Origin: Tabrizicola fusiformis
GTDB lineage: Bacteria > Pseudomonadota > Alphaproteobacteria > Rhodobacterales > Rhodobacteraceae
Direction of reading: 5' to 3'
Assembly (NCBI RefSeq): GCF_013328815.1
Contig: NZ_JABUHN010000015.1
Span: 1-64,000 of the forward strand
Length of the DNA: 64,000 bases
The position numbers and the translations under genes were made by a program. The notes below the pieces were generated by a model that was not told where the DNA came from, searched no databases, and was given only the letters and a program-made list of their open reading frames with translations. The first letter of the stretch is position 1. Every line of letters begins with the position of its first letter. Shown here piece after piece: positions 38,168 to 47,235 of the stretch.

Positions 38168-39784
38168 TTGCAGGACAGCGACTATATCATCGTCGGCGCC
38201 GGGTCCGCGGGCTGCGTGCTGGCCAACCGCTTGACAGAATCCGGCAAACACACCGTGACGCTGCTGGAAGCGGGCGGAACCGACATGCGGTTTTATGTGC
38301 AGCTTCCTTTGGGTTACGGCAAACTCTTCTACGATCCGGCGGTGAACTGGCTTTACAAAAGCGAACCTGATCCCGGTCTGGCGGGTCAACAGGACCATAT
38401 CCCGCGCGGCAAGCTTCTGGGGGGCTCTTCCTCGATCAATGCCATGGTCTGGATCCGCGGCCACCGGGCCGATTACGACGAATGGCGGGCCGCAGGCAAC
38501 GTCGGCTGGGGCTGGGATGAGGTGCTGGCCGCCTATCGTGCGATCGAGGATAACGAGGCGGGCGCCGACGACTGGCGCGGGCAGGGCGGACCGCTGCACA
38601 TCAGCCGCAACCGCAAGGGGCTGCACTGGCTGGTCGAGGATTACATCGCTGCCTGCCGACAGGCCGGTCTGCCCTATAACGCCGATTTCAACGGCGTCGA
38701 ACAGGAAGGTGCGGGCACCTATCAGATGACGATCAAGGGCCGCCGCCGCAACTCATCGGCGCGGGCCTTTCTGCATCCGGCGATGCGGCGCAAGAACCTG
38801 CGGGTGCTGACCCGCGCGCAGGCGACGCGGGTGATCTTTGAGGCTGGCCGCGCGGTGGGGGTCGAATTCCTGAAAGACGGCCAGCGCCAGACCCTGCGCG
38901 CCCGGGGCGAGGTGATCCTTGCCGCCGGGGCCATCGGCTCGCCGCAATTGCTGCAACTCTCGGGCGTGGGGCCGGGGGCGCTGCTGCAAGAGATGGGCAT
39001 TGGCCTGCAGCACGAGAATGCCAATGTCGGCGCACATTATTCGGATCACCACGGGCTGAACTACACCTGGCGCATGAAGGTGCCGACCTATAATGACATG
39101 CTGCGGCCCTGGTGGGGCAAGCTCTTGGTCGGGATGCAGTATTTCCTGACGGGCGGCGGGCCGCTGTCGAAGTCCATCAACCATGGCGGCGGCTTTTTCC
39201 GCACAAGGCCCGATCTGCCGCGCCCCAACATGCAGCTTTACATGCAGGCGTTTTCTACCCTGCTGCCCAAGGCCGGGGAGCGTCCACTGCTGACGCCGGA
39301 CCCGTTCCCGGGCCTGTCGCTGGGCCTGTCAAACTGCCGCCCGACCAGCCGGGGCTGGCTGCGGCTGGCCTCGCCCGATCCGCTGGCGCCGCCGTCGATC
39401 ACGGCGAATGCCTTTGCCACGCCGGAAGATATTCAGGAAATGCTCGAGGCGGTAAAATTCCTGCGCCAGATCGCGGCGCAGCCCGCCTTTGCCCGCTGGG
39501 CCAAAGAGGAACTGCGCCCCGGCCCTCTGGTGCAAAGCGATGAAGACCTGATCGCCGATATCCGCGCCCGCTCGGGCACGGTCTATCACCAGTCCTGCAC
39601 CTGCCGGATGGGGCCGGATGCGGCAACATCGGTCACCGATCCCCGGTTGCGGGTGCATGGGGTGGCGGGGCTGCGGGTGATCGACGCCAGCGCCTTCCCC
39701 AACCTGATCGCGGGCAACACCAATGCGCCTTCGATCCTGCTGGGCTGGAAAGGGGCCGAGATGGTGCTGGCCGACGCGCGCTGA
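38168..39784 (+). CDS. GMC family oxidoreductase (choline-dehydrogenase-like)
   Basis: A 538-residue FAD-dependent alcohol oxidoreductase. The start region is [20 protein letters not shown] (ADP-binding loop), followed by [19 protein letters not shown] and [20 protein letters not shown] (GMC signatures). The C-terminal [10 protein letters not shown] and [18 protein letters not shown] carry active-site residues. I read from a TTG because upstream in-frame codons lie in a dispersed repeat and give implausible sequence; GGGAG precedes the TTG. Next to carnitine genes and betC it may oxidise choline or a related alcohol, but BetA identity is not certain. Confidence 0.85.
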   Translation: MQDSDYIIVGAGSAGCVLANRLTESGKHTVTLLEAGGTDMRFYVQLPLGYGKLFYDPAVNWLYKSEPDPGLAGQQDHIPRGKLLGGSSSINAMVWIRGHRADYDEWRAAGNVGWGWDEVLAAYRAIEDNEAGADDWRGQGGPLHISRNRKGLHWLVEDYIAACRQAGLPYNADFNGVEQEGAGTYQMTIKGRRRNSSARAFLHPAMRRKNLRVLTRAQATRVIFEAGRAVGVEFLKDGQRQTLRARGEVILAAGAIGSPQLLQLSGVGPGALLQEMGIGLQHENANVGAHYSDHHGLNYTWRMKVPTYNDMLRPWWGKLLVGMQYFLTGGGPLSKSINHGGGFFRTRPDLPRPNMQLYMQAFSTLLPKAGERPLLTPDPFPGLSLGLSNCRPTSRGWLRLASPDPLAPPSITANAFATPEDIQEMLEAVKFLRQIAAQPAFARWAKEELRPGPLVQSDEDLIADIRARSGTVYHQSCTCRMGPDAATSVTDPRLRVHGVAGLRVIDASAFPNLIAGNTNAPSILLGWKGAEMVLADAR

Positions 39785-39867
39785 CCTGCTCGGGCGGCCG
39801 CCCTCGGGGGCATCGAGCCCCCTCGGGGGGGCTGCCGCGGAAAGGTGCCGGGCGTGGCGCGGGTGAC

Positions 39868-39951
39868 GCCTCCGGCGGGAGTATTTGGCAAGGTGCAAAT
39901 CGCAGGCGGCTTCCTTGCATTTGCACCTTTTGAAATACTCCCGCCGGAGGC
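39868..39951. repeat. ATACTCC-core repeat, inverted pair
   Basis: The left arm GCCTCCGGCGGGAGTATTTG... (39868-39900) and right arm (39919-39951) are 33-base reverse complements with three mismatches, separated by 18 bases. It lies between the convergent GMC oxidoreductase and betC genes, where such a structure could terminate both transcripts. Confidence 0.85.
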
Positions 39952-39983
39952 TCCGCAGGGTCAGCTCGCGCAGGTGGCGGGCA

Positions 39984-41495
39984 TTATTCCCCGCGCGGGA
40001 AGCGTTTGCTGTCTTCCAGCACGTTCAGGTCCATATGGTTGCGCATATAGCGTTCCGAGGCGGCGCGCAGGGGTTGATAATCCCATGGGTAGTAATTGCC
40101 GTTGCGCAGCGCCTCATAGACCACCCAGCGGCGGGCCTGGCTTTGGCGGACCTCGGCGTCATAGGCGGCGAGATCCCAGCGGGCATCGGCGAGGGCGCGG
40201 AAATGGGTCAGCACCTCGGCCGCGCGGGGATCGGTGGCGAGGTTGGCGGTTTCCTCAGGGTCGCTGGCAAGATCGAAAAGCTGTTCGGGGTCGGCCATGC
40301 AGCGGGTGTATTTCCACGCCCCCTGCCGCAGCGCCACCAGTGGCGTGATCGAGCCTTCGGCGGCGTATTCCATCGCCACCGGGGCCATGCGCGGGGTGCC
40401 GGTGGCAAGCGGCACAAGGCTTTCGCCATCGGTCCAGGGCATGACCTCGGCCATCGAAATCCCGGCGAGGTCGCAGAGGGTGGGGGTCACGGCAATGGTG
40501 GAGACGGGGGTTTCGATAAGCCCGGGCGTCAGGCCGGGCGCCGCGACCATCAGCGGCACGCGGGACGAGCCTTCGAAGAAATTCATCTTGAACCACAGGC
40601 CCTTGCGGCCCAGCATCTCGCCATGGTCCGAGACGAAGAGGATGATCGCCTCTTGCCGGGTCGCTTCCAGCACCGCCAGAATCTCGCCGATCTTGTCGTC
40701 GACATAGGAGATGTTGGCGAAATAGCCTTGGCGGGAGCGGCGGATATGGTCCGCCGTCACCTCAAGCCCGCGCCAGTCGCAGGCGTCCATCAGGCGCTGC
40801 GAATGTGGGTCCATATCGTCATAGGCCAGCGCGGGCGGTGGTTCCAGTTCGGCGGCACCTTCGTAGAGATCCCAGTATTTGCGCCGGGCGACGAAAGGGT
40901 CATGCGGGTGGGTGAAGCTGACGGTCAGGCACCACGGGCGGGCATCAAGGCCGCGCGACAGGTCGTAGAGTTTTTGTTGAGCCTGAAAAGCGACATCATC
41001 GTCATATTCCAGTTGGTTGGTGATCTCGGCCACGCCGGCGCCGGTGACCGAGCCCATGTTGTGATACCACCAGTCGATCCGCTCGCCGGGCTTGCGATAG
41101 TCCGGGGTCCAGCCGAAATCGGCCGGATAAATGTCGGTGGTCAGGCGTTCCTCGAAACCGTGGAGCTGATCGGGGCCGACGAAATGCATCTTGCCGGAAA
41201 GGGCCGTCTGATAGCCCGCGCGGCGCAGGTGGTGGGCATAGGTTGGAATGTCCGAGGTGAATTCGGCGGCATTGTCGTAAACCCGCGTCCGGCGCGGCAA
41301 TTGGCCTGACATGAAGGCCGCACGGGCCGGGGCGCAGAGCGGCGAGCCGGTATAGGCATTCTGAAAGCGGACCGAGCGGGCGGCCAGCGCGCGCAGATTC
41401 GGCGTGTGCAGGAAGGGCGCCGGGCCGTCGGGAAACAGGGTTCCGGTCAACTGATCAACCATCAGGATCAGGATATTCGGGCGGGCGGCGGTCAT
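39984..41495 (-). CDS. betC: Choline-sulfatase
   Basis: A 503-residue type I sulfatase that cleaves choline-O-sulfate to choline and sulfate. Cys54 in SPLCAPARAAF is the C-x-P-x-R position converted to formylglycine. The N-terminus (PNILILMVDQLTGTLFPDG), the SGKMHFVGPDQLHGFEERLT stretch and the C-terminal choline-sulfatase-specific domain (YMRNHMDLNVLEDSKRFPRG) are hallmarks of BetC. AAAGGACG lies before the ATG. It diverges from a LysR regulator that likely controls it. The product choline fits the neighbouring oxidoreductase and betaine genes. Confidence 0.95.
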   Translation of the reverse strand: MTAARPNILILMVDQLTGTLFPDGPAPFLHTPNLRALAARSVRFQNAYTGSPLCAPARAAFMSGQLPRRTRVYDNAAEFTSDIPTYAHHLRRAGYQTALSGKMHFVGPDQLHGFEERLTTDIYPADFGWTPDYRKPGERIDWWYHNMGSVTGAGVAEITNQLEYDDDVAFQAQQKLYDLSRGLDARPWCLTVSFTHPHDPFVARRKYWDLYEGAAELEPPPALAYDDMDPHSQRLMDACDWRGLEVTADHIRRSRQGYFANISYVDDKIGEILAVLEATRQEAIILFVSDHGEMLGRKGLWFKMNFFEGSSRVPLMVAAPGLTPGLIETPVSTIAVTPTLCDLAGISMAEVMPWTDGESLVPLATGTPRMAPVAMEYAAEGSITPLVALRQGAWKYTRCMADPEQLFDLASDPEETANLATDPRAAEVLTHFRALADARWDLAAYDAEVRQSQARRWVVYEALRNGNYYPWDYQPLRAASERYMRNHMDLNVLEDSKRFPRGE

Positions 41496-41539
41496 CGGGC
41501 GTCCTTTCGCTGGTGCTGCCATTGAAATCGCATATTGTG

Positions 41540-41555
41540 ACGGCTGAAAAGCCGT
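41540..41555. promoter_or_regulatory. Palindrome in the betC-lysR divergent promoter
   Basis: ACGGCT-GAAA-AGCCGT is a perfect six-base inverted repeat in the 91-base gap, set among AT-rich sequence. It is a plausible site for the adjacent LysR protein. Confidence 0.45.
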
Positions 41556-41586
41556 TGAATTTCCATGATGATCATAAAGGATCTTT

Positions 41587-42501
41587 ATGCGACTGGACCC
41601 CGAGGCGCTGCGGGTGGTGGAGGCGGTGGCGCGGCAGGGCAGCCTGACCCGGGCCGCTGCCGCGCTGGGCATGACGCAGCCCGCGATCAGCTATCGTCTG
41701 GCGCGGATCGAGGCGCGGCTGGGCTGCCGGTTGTTCCGACGCGGCCGGCCGGGGTGCGCCCCCACCGCGGAAGGGGCGGTGTTGCTGGCGGCGCTGTTGC
41801 CGGCCTTGGCGCAGATCGACGCGGCGCTGGCCGAGGTGGCGGCGATGGGGCGGGCGCCGGTTTTGCGGGTGCTGACCGATTTCGGGCTGGCGGGGCAATG
41901 GCTTTTGCCGCGGCTGGCGGGGTTTCGCGCCCGGCATCCCGGGGTGGAGACGCAGATCACCGCGGCGCAGGTGGTGCCCGACCCGCGTCCGGGCGAAGTG
42001 GCGATCCGCTTTGCCCGGAGCGCGCCGCTGGGCGGATGGCTGCTGATGCCGGAGCGGGTGGTGCCGGTCGCCAGCCCCGCCTGGCGCGGCGATTGGCAGG
42101 GCGGGCAGGGGGCGAGCCTTCTGCATCTGGAGGCGCCGCCCGGGGCCGGATGGCTGACATGGGCGGACTGGTTTGCGGCGCAGGGGGTGTTGCGGGGGCG
42201 GCGCGCGGGGGAGTTACAGCTTAACACCTATGATCTGGTGATACAGGCGGCGCTGGCCGGGCAGGGGGTGGCGCTGGGCTGGTTGCCCTTGGTTGCCGCG
42301 CATCTGGCAGCAGGAACGCTGGTGGCACTGGCGCCGGAGCTTCCGGGCGCGGGCACCGGCTATTGGGTTGAGGGGACGGGGCCGCAAACGGCGGCGCAGC
42401 GGGCTTTTGCCGAGTGGCTGGCGCAAGAGGCCGGTCAGGAGGGGCCGGCGCAAGCGGGTCTTGTGGCATCTGTCGCATTCGGCCGGAATGCGTCGCAATA
42501 G
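41587..42501 (+). CDS. LysR-type regulator, probably of choline-sulfate use
   Basis: A 304-residue LTTR. The N-terminal winged HTH is MRLDPEALRVVEAVARQGSL with AAAALGMTQPAISYRLARIE, and an effector-binding domain with periplasmic-binding-protein-like halves follows (from about residue 95). LTTRs that diverge from betC are known as choline-sulfate-utilisation regulators. The C-terminal tail (TAAQRAFAEWLAQEAGQ) is typical of the family. Confidence 0.87.
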   Translation: MRLDPEALRVVEAVARQGSLTRAAAALGMTQPAISYRLARIEARLGCRLFRRGRPGCAPTAEGAVLLAALLPALAQIDAALAEVAAMGRAPVLRVLTDFGLAGQWLLPRLAGFRARHPGVETQITAAQVVPDPRPGEVAIRFARSAPLGGWLLMPERVVPVASPAWRGDWQGGQGASLLHLEAPPGAGWLTWADWFAAQGVLRGRRAGELQLNTYDLVIQAALAGQGVALGWLPLVAAHLAAGTLVALAPELPGAGTGYWVEGTGPQTAAQRAFAEWLAQEAGQEGPAQAGLVASVAFGRNASQ

Positions 42502-42559
42502 ACTGCAGATTCCCCGGCCTTGGGGTGCCCAATGCGGCATCACACAGGAGAAGCCCTTG

Positions 42560-44587
42560 ATGCAGACCGTCACCGCGTTTCCCCACCGCGTTGTCGAGAC
42601 GCCGGATATGGGGATCACGCTGTCCGATGGTTGCCGTTTGTCGGCGCGTGTCTGGATGCCCGATGATGCCGGAGCAAATCCGGTGCCCGCCGTGCTGGAA
42701 TATATCCCCTATCGCAAACGTGACGGCACCACGCCACGCGACGCATTGATGCACCCCTATGTGGCTGGCCATGGCTATGCCACCGTGCGGGTGGATATGC
42801 GCGGCAATGGCGACAGCGACGGTCTGATGGCCGATGAGTATACCGCGCAGGAGTTGTCGGATGCCTGCGAGGTGATCGCATGGCTGGCGGCGCAGCCGTG
42901 GTGTTCGGGCACGGTGGGGATGATGGGCAAGAGCTGGGGCGGGTTCAACTGCCTGCAGACGGCGTTCTTGCAGCCGCCGGCGCTGAAGGCGGTGATCTCG
43001 GTCTGCTCGACCACCGACCGTTTTGCCGATGACATCCATTACAAGGGCGGGTGCCTTCTGGGCGAGAATTTCGGCTGGGGGGCGGTGATGCTGTCTTATT
43101 CCAGCCGCCCGCCGGACCCCGCGCTGCGGGCGGACTGGCGCGAGGAATGGCTGAAACGGCTTGAGGCGGAGCCGTTTCTGGCGCCGCGCTGGGCCGGGCT
43201 GCAAGAGCGCGGCGATTACTGGAAACACGGCTCGGTCTGCGAGGATTTCGGGCGGATGACGGTGCCGGTGCTGTCAATCAGCGGCTGGGCCGACAATTAC
43301 ATGAACACCTCAGCGGCGCTGGTGGCGGGCTGCGCCGGGCCGGTGCAGGCGATTGTCGGGCCTTGGGTGCATCAATATCCCCATACCGCCGTGCCGGGGC
43401 CGCAGATCGGTTTTCTGCAACTGGCAATCCGCTGGTGGGACCGCTGGCTGAAGGGTATCGAGAACGGGGCCGAGGGCGATGCACCCTATCGCGCCTATAT
43501 GCTGCATTCCGAACCGCCGGATGCCAGCCCGCGCCACCGGGCAGGCCATTGGGTGGCCGAAGCGGAATGGCCCTCGCGGCGGGTGGGGCGGCAGGTGTTG
43601 CACTTGGGGGCTGACGTCGGCACCGGGGCGCTGCCCCGGGCCCCGGGATATTTGGGCCAAGATGAAATTGCATTCCGGGCCGAGATCGCCAGCCCGCAGC
43701 ATCTGGGGATGCAGACGGGCGAGTTCTTTCCCATGGGGCTGAATGCCGAGATGCCGGGGGATCAGGCGGGCGACGATGCGCTGTCGCTCTGTTTTGACGG
43801 CGCCGTGCTGAAGGCGCCGCTGGAGGTGCTGGGTGCGGCGCGGCTGGTGCTGCGGCTGGCTTCGGACAAACCTTTGGGCTTTGTCGTGGCGCGGCTGTGC
43901 GATGTGGCGCCGGATGGGGCATCGGTGCGGATCGCGCATGGAATGTTGAATTTGTGCCATCGGGGCGGGGCCGAGCAGCCGCAGCTGATGGTGCCGGGGC
44001 AGGCGGTGGAGGTGGCCTTTGACCTTGACCAGATGGCCTATCGGCTGGCGCCGGGGCACCGGCTGCGGCTGGCCCTGTCGAATGCCTATTGGCCGTTCGT
44101 CTGGCCCTCGCCCGAGGCGGGGCGGATCACGGTGACGGGCGGGTCGCTTGACCTGCCGGTGCATCAGGGCAGCGGGCCGGAATGGCAGCCGCCGGGACCG
44201 GAGGCGGCAAGCCCTTGGGCGCACAAGGTGCTGCGGGCAGGCAAGACCACCCGCAAGATCGAGACCGACCTGATCACCGGGCGCGTGGCGCTGGTGATCA
44301 GTGACGATCTGGGGGACGCCGAGAATCTGGACCACGGTCTTTGCACCGGCGAAACCATGAGCGAGCTTTGGGACATTCACCCCGACGACCCGCTTTCGGC
44401 CCGCGCGGTGCATGTCTGGGAACAGCGCCTGTCGCGCGGCGATTGGGCGGTGAAGACCCGGGCCGAGGCCGAGATGACCGGCACCGCGACCCATCTGGTT
44501 TTCCGCGCCCGTCTGACCGCGTGGGAAGGTGAGGAGCAGGTCTTTGACCGCCATTACAACTCTGAGGTGCCGCGCCGCTTTGTCTGA
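42560..44587 (+). CDS. CocE/NonD family (peptidase S15-like) hydrolase with an inserted repeat
   Basis: A 675-residue serine hydrolase. An alpha/beta domain carries VRVDMRGNGDSDG and the nucleophile MGKSWGGFN. The C-terminal X-Pro dipeptidyl-peptidase-type beta sandwich follows (e.g. RLALSNAYWPFVWPSPEAG). The family includes cocaine esterase, dipeptidases and amide hydrolases. CAGGAG lies upstream of the chosen ATG. Codons from 43623 to 43667 (encoding TGALPRAPGYLGQDE) are a dispersed repeat almost identical to 38101-38145, placed at a linker between domains. The reading frame is intact, so the protein may still work. The downstream ABC transporter suggests peptide- or ester-like imported substrates. 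Confidence 0.88.
   Translation: MQTVTAFPHRVVETPDMGITLSDGCRLSARVWMPDDAGANPVPAVLEYIPYRKRDGTTPRDALMHPYVAGHGYATVRVDMRGNGDSDGLMADEYTAQELSDACEVIAWLAAQPWCSGTVGMMGKSWGGFNCLQTAFLQPPALKAVISVCSTTDRFADDIHYKGGCLLGENFGWGAVMLSYSSRPPDPALRADWREEWLKRLEAEPFLAPRWAGLQERGDYWKHGSVCEDFGRMTVPVLSISGWADNYMNTSAALVAGCAGPVQAIVGPWVHQYPHTAVPGPQIGFLQLAIRWWDRWLKGIENGAEGDAPYRAYMLHSEPPDASPRHRAGHWVAEAEWPSRRVGRQVLHLGADVGTGALPRAPGYLGQDEIAFRAEIASPQHLGMQTGEFFPMGLNAEMPGDQAGDDALSLCFDGAVLKAPLEVLGAARLVLRLASDKPLGFVVARLCDVAPDGASVRIAHGMLNLCHRGGAEQPQLMVPGQAVEVAFDLDQMAYRLAPGHRLRLALSNAYWPFVWPSPEAGRITVTGGSLDLPVHQGSGPEWQPPGPEAASPWAHKVLRAGKTTRKIETDLITGRVALVISDDLGDAENLDHGLCTGETMSELWDIHPDDPLSARAVHVWEQRLSRGDWAVKTRAEAEMTGTATHLVFRARLTAWEGEEQVFDRHYNSEVPRRFV
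43623..43667 (+). repeat. ATATTT-core repeat inside a coding sequence
   Basis: Starts CCGGGGCGCTGCCCCGGGCC and ends GGGCCAAGATGAAA. One mismatch in 45 to the copy at 38101-38145. Its 45 bases are a multiple of three and contain no stop in the hydrolase frame. Confidence 0.88.
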
Positions 44588-44588
44588 G

Positions 44589-44617
44589 CGATTCTTCTTT
44601 GCCTGAGCGAAGAATCG
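44589..44617. other. Hairpin between the hydrolase and the ABC transporter genes
   Basis: CGATTCTTC at 44589-44597 pairs with GAAGAATCG at 44609-44617, just after the hydrolase stop. The following bases (GTTTCT) are only weakly T-rich, so it may be a partial terminator or message-stability element. Confidence 0.45.
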
Positions 44618-44681
44618 GTTTCTACTGCTTGAAAATAAACGAAATGGCCTCCGAAAAGTGGGGCAAGACAGGGAGAAGACC

Positions 44682-46271
44682 ATGACCGACCAACTGAGCC
44701 ATCTGGCCCGCATGGCCGCCAAGGGCCGCATGACCCGCCGCGAGTTCAACAGCCGCGCCGCCGCCTTGGGCGTTTCGGCTGCCGTCGCGTCCAGCATGTT
44801 CGCCACCGCGGCGCGCGCCGAAGAACCCAAGAAGGGCGGGCTTCTGCGCGCGGGGATGCAGGGGGGCGAGTCAACCAACACGCTGGACCCGGCGCTGGCC
44901 GCTTCGGAAGTGCCCTTTGCGGTCAACATGATCTGGGGCGAAATGCTGGTGGACGTGAACGCCAAGGGCGAGATCGACTATCGCATTGCCGAGGAAATCT
45001 CCTCCTCGCCCGATGCCAAGGAATGGAAATTCAAGATCCGTTCGGGCGTTGAATATCACAACGGCGCCACCGTGACGGCGGATGATGTGGTGGCTACGCT
45101 GAAGCGCCATACCGATGAAAAGGCGCAATCCGGCGCGCTGGGCATCGTCAAGGGCATCACCGAGATGAAGGCCGAGGGTGATATGGTCACCCTGACTCTG
45201 GCTTCGGGTAATGCCGACCTTCCCTTCCTGATGGCCGATTATCACCTGATCATCCAGCCCGGCGGTGGTGTGGACAATCCGGCGGCAGGCATCGGCGCCG
45301 GCCCCTACAAGGTGGTGGTGAACGAGCCGGGCGTGCGCCATGGCTTTGAAAAGCACGCCAATTATTTCGACAGCACGATGGGCCATGCCGATCAGGTCGA
45401 AATCCTTGTGATCAACGACAACACCGCCCGCACCGCCGCGCTGCAGGCGGGTCAGGTCCAGATGATCAACCGGGTGGACCCCAAGATCATCGAACTGCTG
45501 AAAGGTGCCCCGGGCATCTCGATCCAGCATGTCGCTGGACGTGGGCATTATGTCTTCATCATGCATGTGGACAAGGCGCCGTTTGACAACAACGACCTGC
45601 GCATGGCGCTGAAGCTGGCGATCAACCGGCAGGAAATGGTGGACAAGATTCTGGGCGGCTATGGCTCGCGCGGGAACGACTTCCCGATCAACTCGGCCTA
45701 TCCCCTGTTTGACGACACCATTCCGCAGCGCGAATATGATGCGGCGGCGGCGGCGGAATACTACAAGAAATCCGGCCATGACGGCAGCCCGATCGAACTG
45801 CGCACCGCGCCCGGCGCCTTCCCCGGTGCGGTCGAGGCGGCGCAACTCTTCGCGGCTTCGGCCAATGCGGCGGGCATCCCGCTGACGGTCAAGCTGGAGC
45901 CCGATGACGGCTATTGGTCGGATGTGTGGAACGTGCAGCCCTTCTGCGCCAGCTATTGGGGCGGCCGCCCGGTGCAGGACCAGATGTATTCGACGGCCTA
46001 TCTCTCGACCGCCGACTGGAACGACACCAAGTTCAAAAACCCCAAGTTCGACGAGGTGCTGATCGCGGCCCGGGCCGAGCTGGACGCCACCAAGCGCAAG
46101 GCGATGTATTCCGAACTCGCCAACCTGCTGCGCGACGAGGGCGGGCTGATCTGCCCGATGTTCAACGATTTCGTTGAAGCCAAGCGGGATGAAGTTGGCG
46201 GCTGGCAGCCCGACCCGAACGGCGAGTTGATGAACGGGCGCGCGCTGGCCAAGTGCTGGCTGAACGCCTGA
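44682..46271 (+). CDS. ABC transporter substrate-binding protein, peptide/opine type (family 5)
   Basis: A 529-residue SBP_bac_5 protein. The N-terminus holds a twin-arginine signal (MTRREFNSRAAALG) ending at about AARAEE, so export by Tat is likely. SBP_5 features include DLRMALKLAINRQEMVDKIL and the domain around VEYHNGATVTADDV. GGGAGAAG precedes the ATG. It is the first gene of a DppBC-DF-type transporter. The ligand is unknown: peptides, opines or related amides are possible. Confidence 0.93.
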   Translation: MTDQLSHLARMAAKGRMTRREFNSRAAALGVSAAVASSMFATAARAEEPKKGGLLRAGMQGGESTNTLDPALAASEVPFAVNMIWGEMLVDVNAKGEIDYRIAEEISSSPDAKEWKFKIRSGVEYHNGATVTADDVVATLKRHTDEKAQSGALGIVKGITEMKAEGDMVTLTLASGNADLPFLMADYHLIIQPGGGVDNPAAGIGAGPYKVVVNEPGVRHGFEKHANYFDSTMGHADQVEILVINDNTARTAALQAGQVQMINRVDPKIIELLKGAPGISIQHVAGRGHYVFIMHVDKAPFDNNDLRMALKLAINRQEMVDKILGGYGSRGNDFPINSAYPLFDDTIPQREYDAAAAAEYYKKSGHDGSPIELRTAPGAFPGAVEAAQLFAASANAAGIPLTVKLEPDDGYWSDVWNVQPFCASYWGGRPVQDQMYSTAYLSTADWNDTKFKNPKFDEVLIAARAELDATKRKAMYSELANLLRDEGGLICPMFNDFVEAKRDEVGGWQPDPNGELMNGRALAKCWLNA

Positions 46272-46278
46272 GGCCGGG

Positions 46279-47235
46279 ATGCACCCCGTCCTGAAACTCG
46301 TGGCCCAGCGGATTGCGCTGGGCCTGCTGCTCCTTCTGGCCGTCTCGGTGGTGATATTCGCCGGCACCGAGGCGCTGCCGGGGGATGTGGCCAGCGCCAT
46401 CCTTGGCCAATCCGCCACGCCCGAGGCGCTGGCGAACCTGCGTGACAAGCTGGGTCTGAACGAGCCGGCGCTCTACCGCTATTTCTCGTGGCTTGGCGGG
46501 GTGCTGACGGGTGACCTTGGCACGGCGTTGACCAACGGGCAGGACATTGCGCAGGCCATCGGCCAACGCCTTGGTAACACCATCTTCCTTGCCGCCTGCG
46601 CGGCGGTGATCTCGGTGCCGCTGGCGATCCTTCTGGGGTTGGTGGCGGCCCGCTATGCCGGCAGATGGCCGGACAAGCTGATCTCGGGCATCACACTTTC
46701 GACGATTTCGCTGCCCGAGTTCGTGGCGGCCTATTTCGTGATCTATCTGCTGACGCAGTTGATTCCGATCTTCAACCCGGTGGCGATGGTCTTCCCGGGC
46801 ATGGGGTTCTGGGAAAAGCTGCACGCCGTGGCCCTGCCGGTGATCGTGCTGGTTCTGGTGGTGCTGGCCCATATGATGCGGATGACCCGCGCGGCGATCC
46901 TGAACGTCATGCAATCGGCCTATATCGAAACGGCCGAACTGAAGGGCCTGTCGCCGATGCAGGTGATCTGGAAGCACGCTTTCCCCAATGCCATCGCGCC
47001 CATCGTTTCGGTCGTGGTGCTGAACCTGGCCTATCTGGTGGTCGGCGTCGTCGTGGTCGAGGTGGTGTTCAGCTATAACGCCCTTGGCCAATATCTGGTT
47101 GACCATGTGTCGAAGCGCGACCTGCCGGTGGTGCAGGCGGTGGGGCTGATCTTTGCCGCCGTCTATATCGGGCTGAACATCCTTGCCGACGTCATCTCGA
47201 TCGTCGCCAACCCGCGATTGAGGCACCCGAAATGA
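46279..47235 (+). CDS. ABC transporter permease, DppB type
   Basis: A 318-residue inner-membrane protein. The first transmembrane segment is GLLLLLAVSVVIFAGTEALP, a large periplasmic loop follows, and then five more segments. The EAA-like loop for ATPase contact is YIETAELKGLSPMQVIWKHA. It lies seven bases after the binding-protein gene, and its stop overlaps the next permease by four bases. Confidence 0.95.
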   Translation: MHPVLKLVAQRIALGLLLLLAVSVVIFAGTEALPGDVASAILGQSATPEALANLRDKLGLNEPALYRYFSWLGGVLTGDLGTALTNGQDIAQAIGQRLGNTIFLAACAAVISVPLAILLGLVAARYAGRWPDKLISGITLSTISLPEFVAAYFVIYLLTQLIPIFNPVAMVFPGMGFWEKLHAVALPVIVLVLVVLAHMMRMTRAAILNVMQSAYIETAELKGLSPMQVIWKHAFPNAIAPIVSVVVLNLAYLVVGVVVVEVVFSYNALGQYLVDHVSKRDLPVVQAVGLIFAAVYIGLNILADVISIVANPRLRHPK

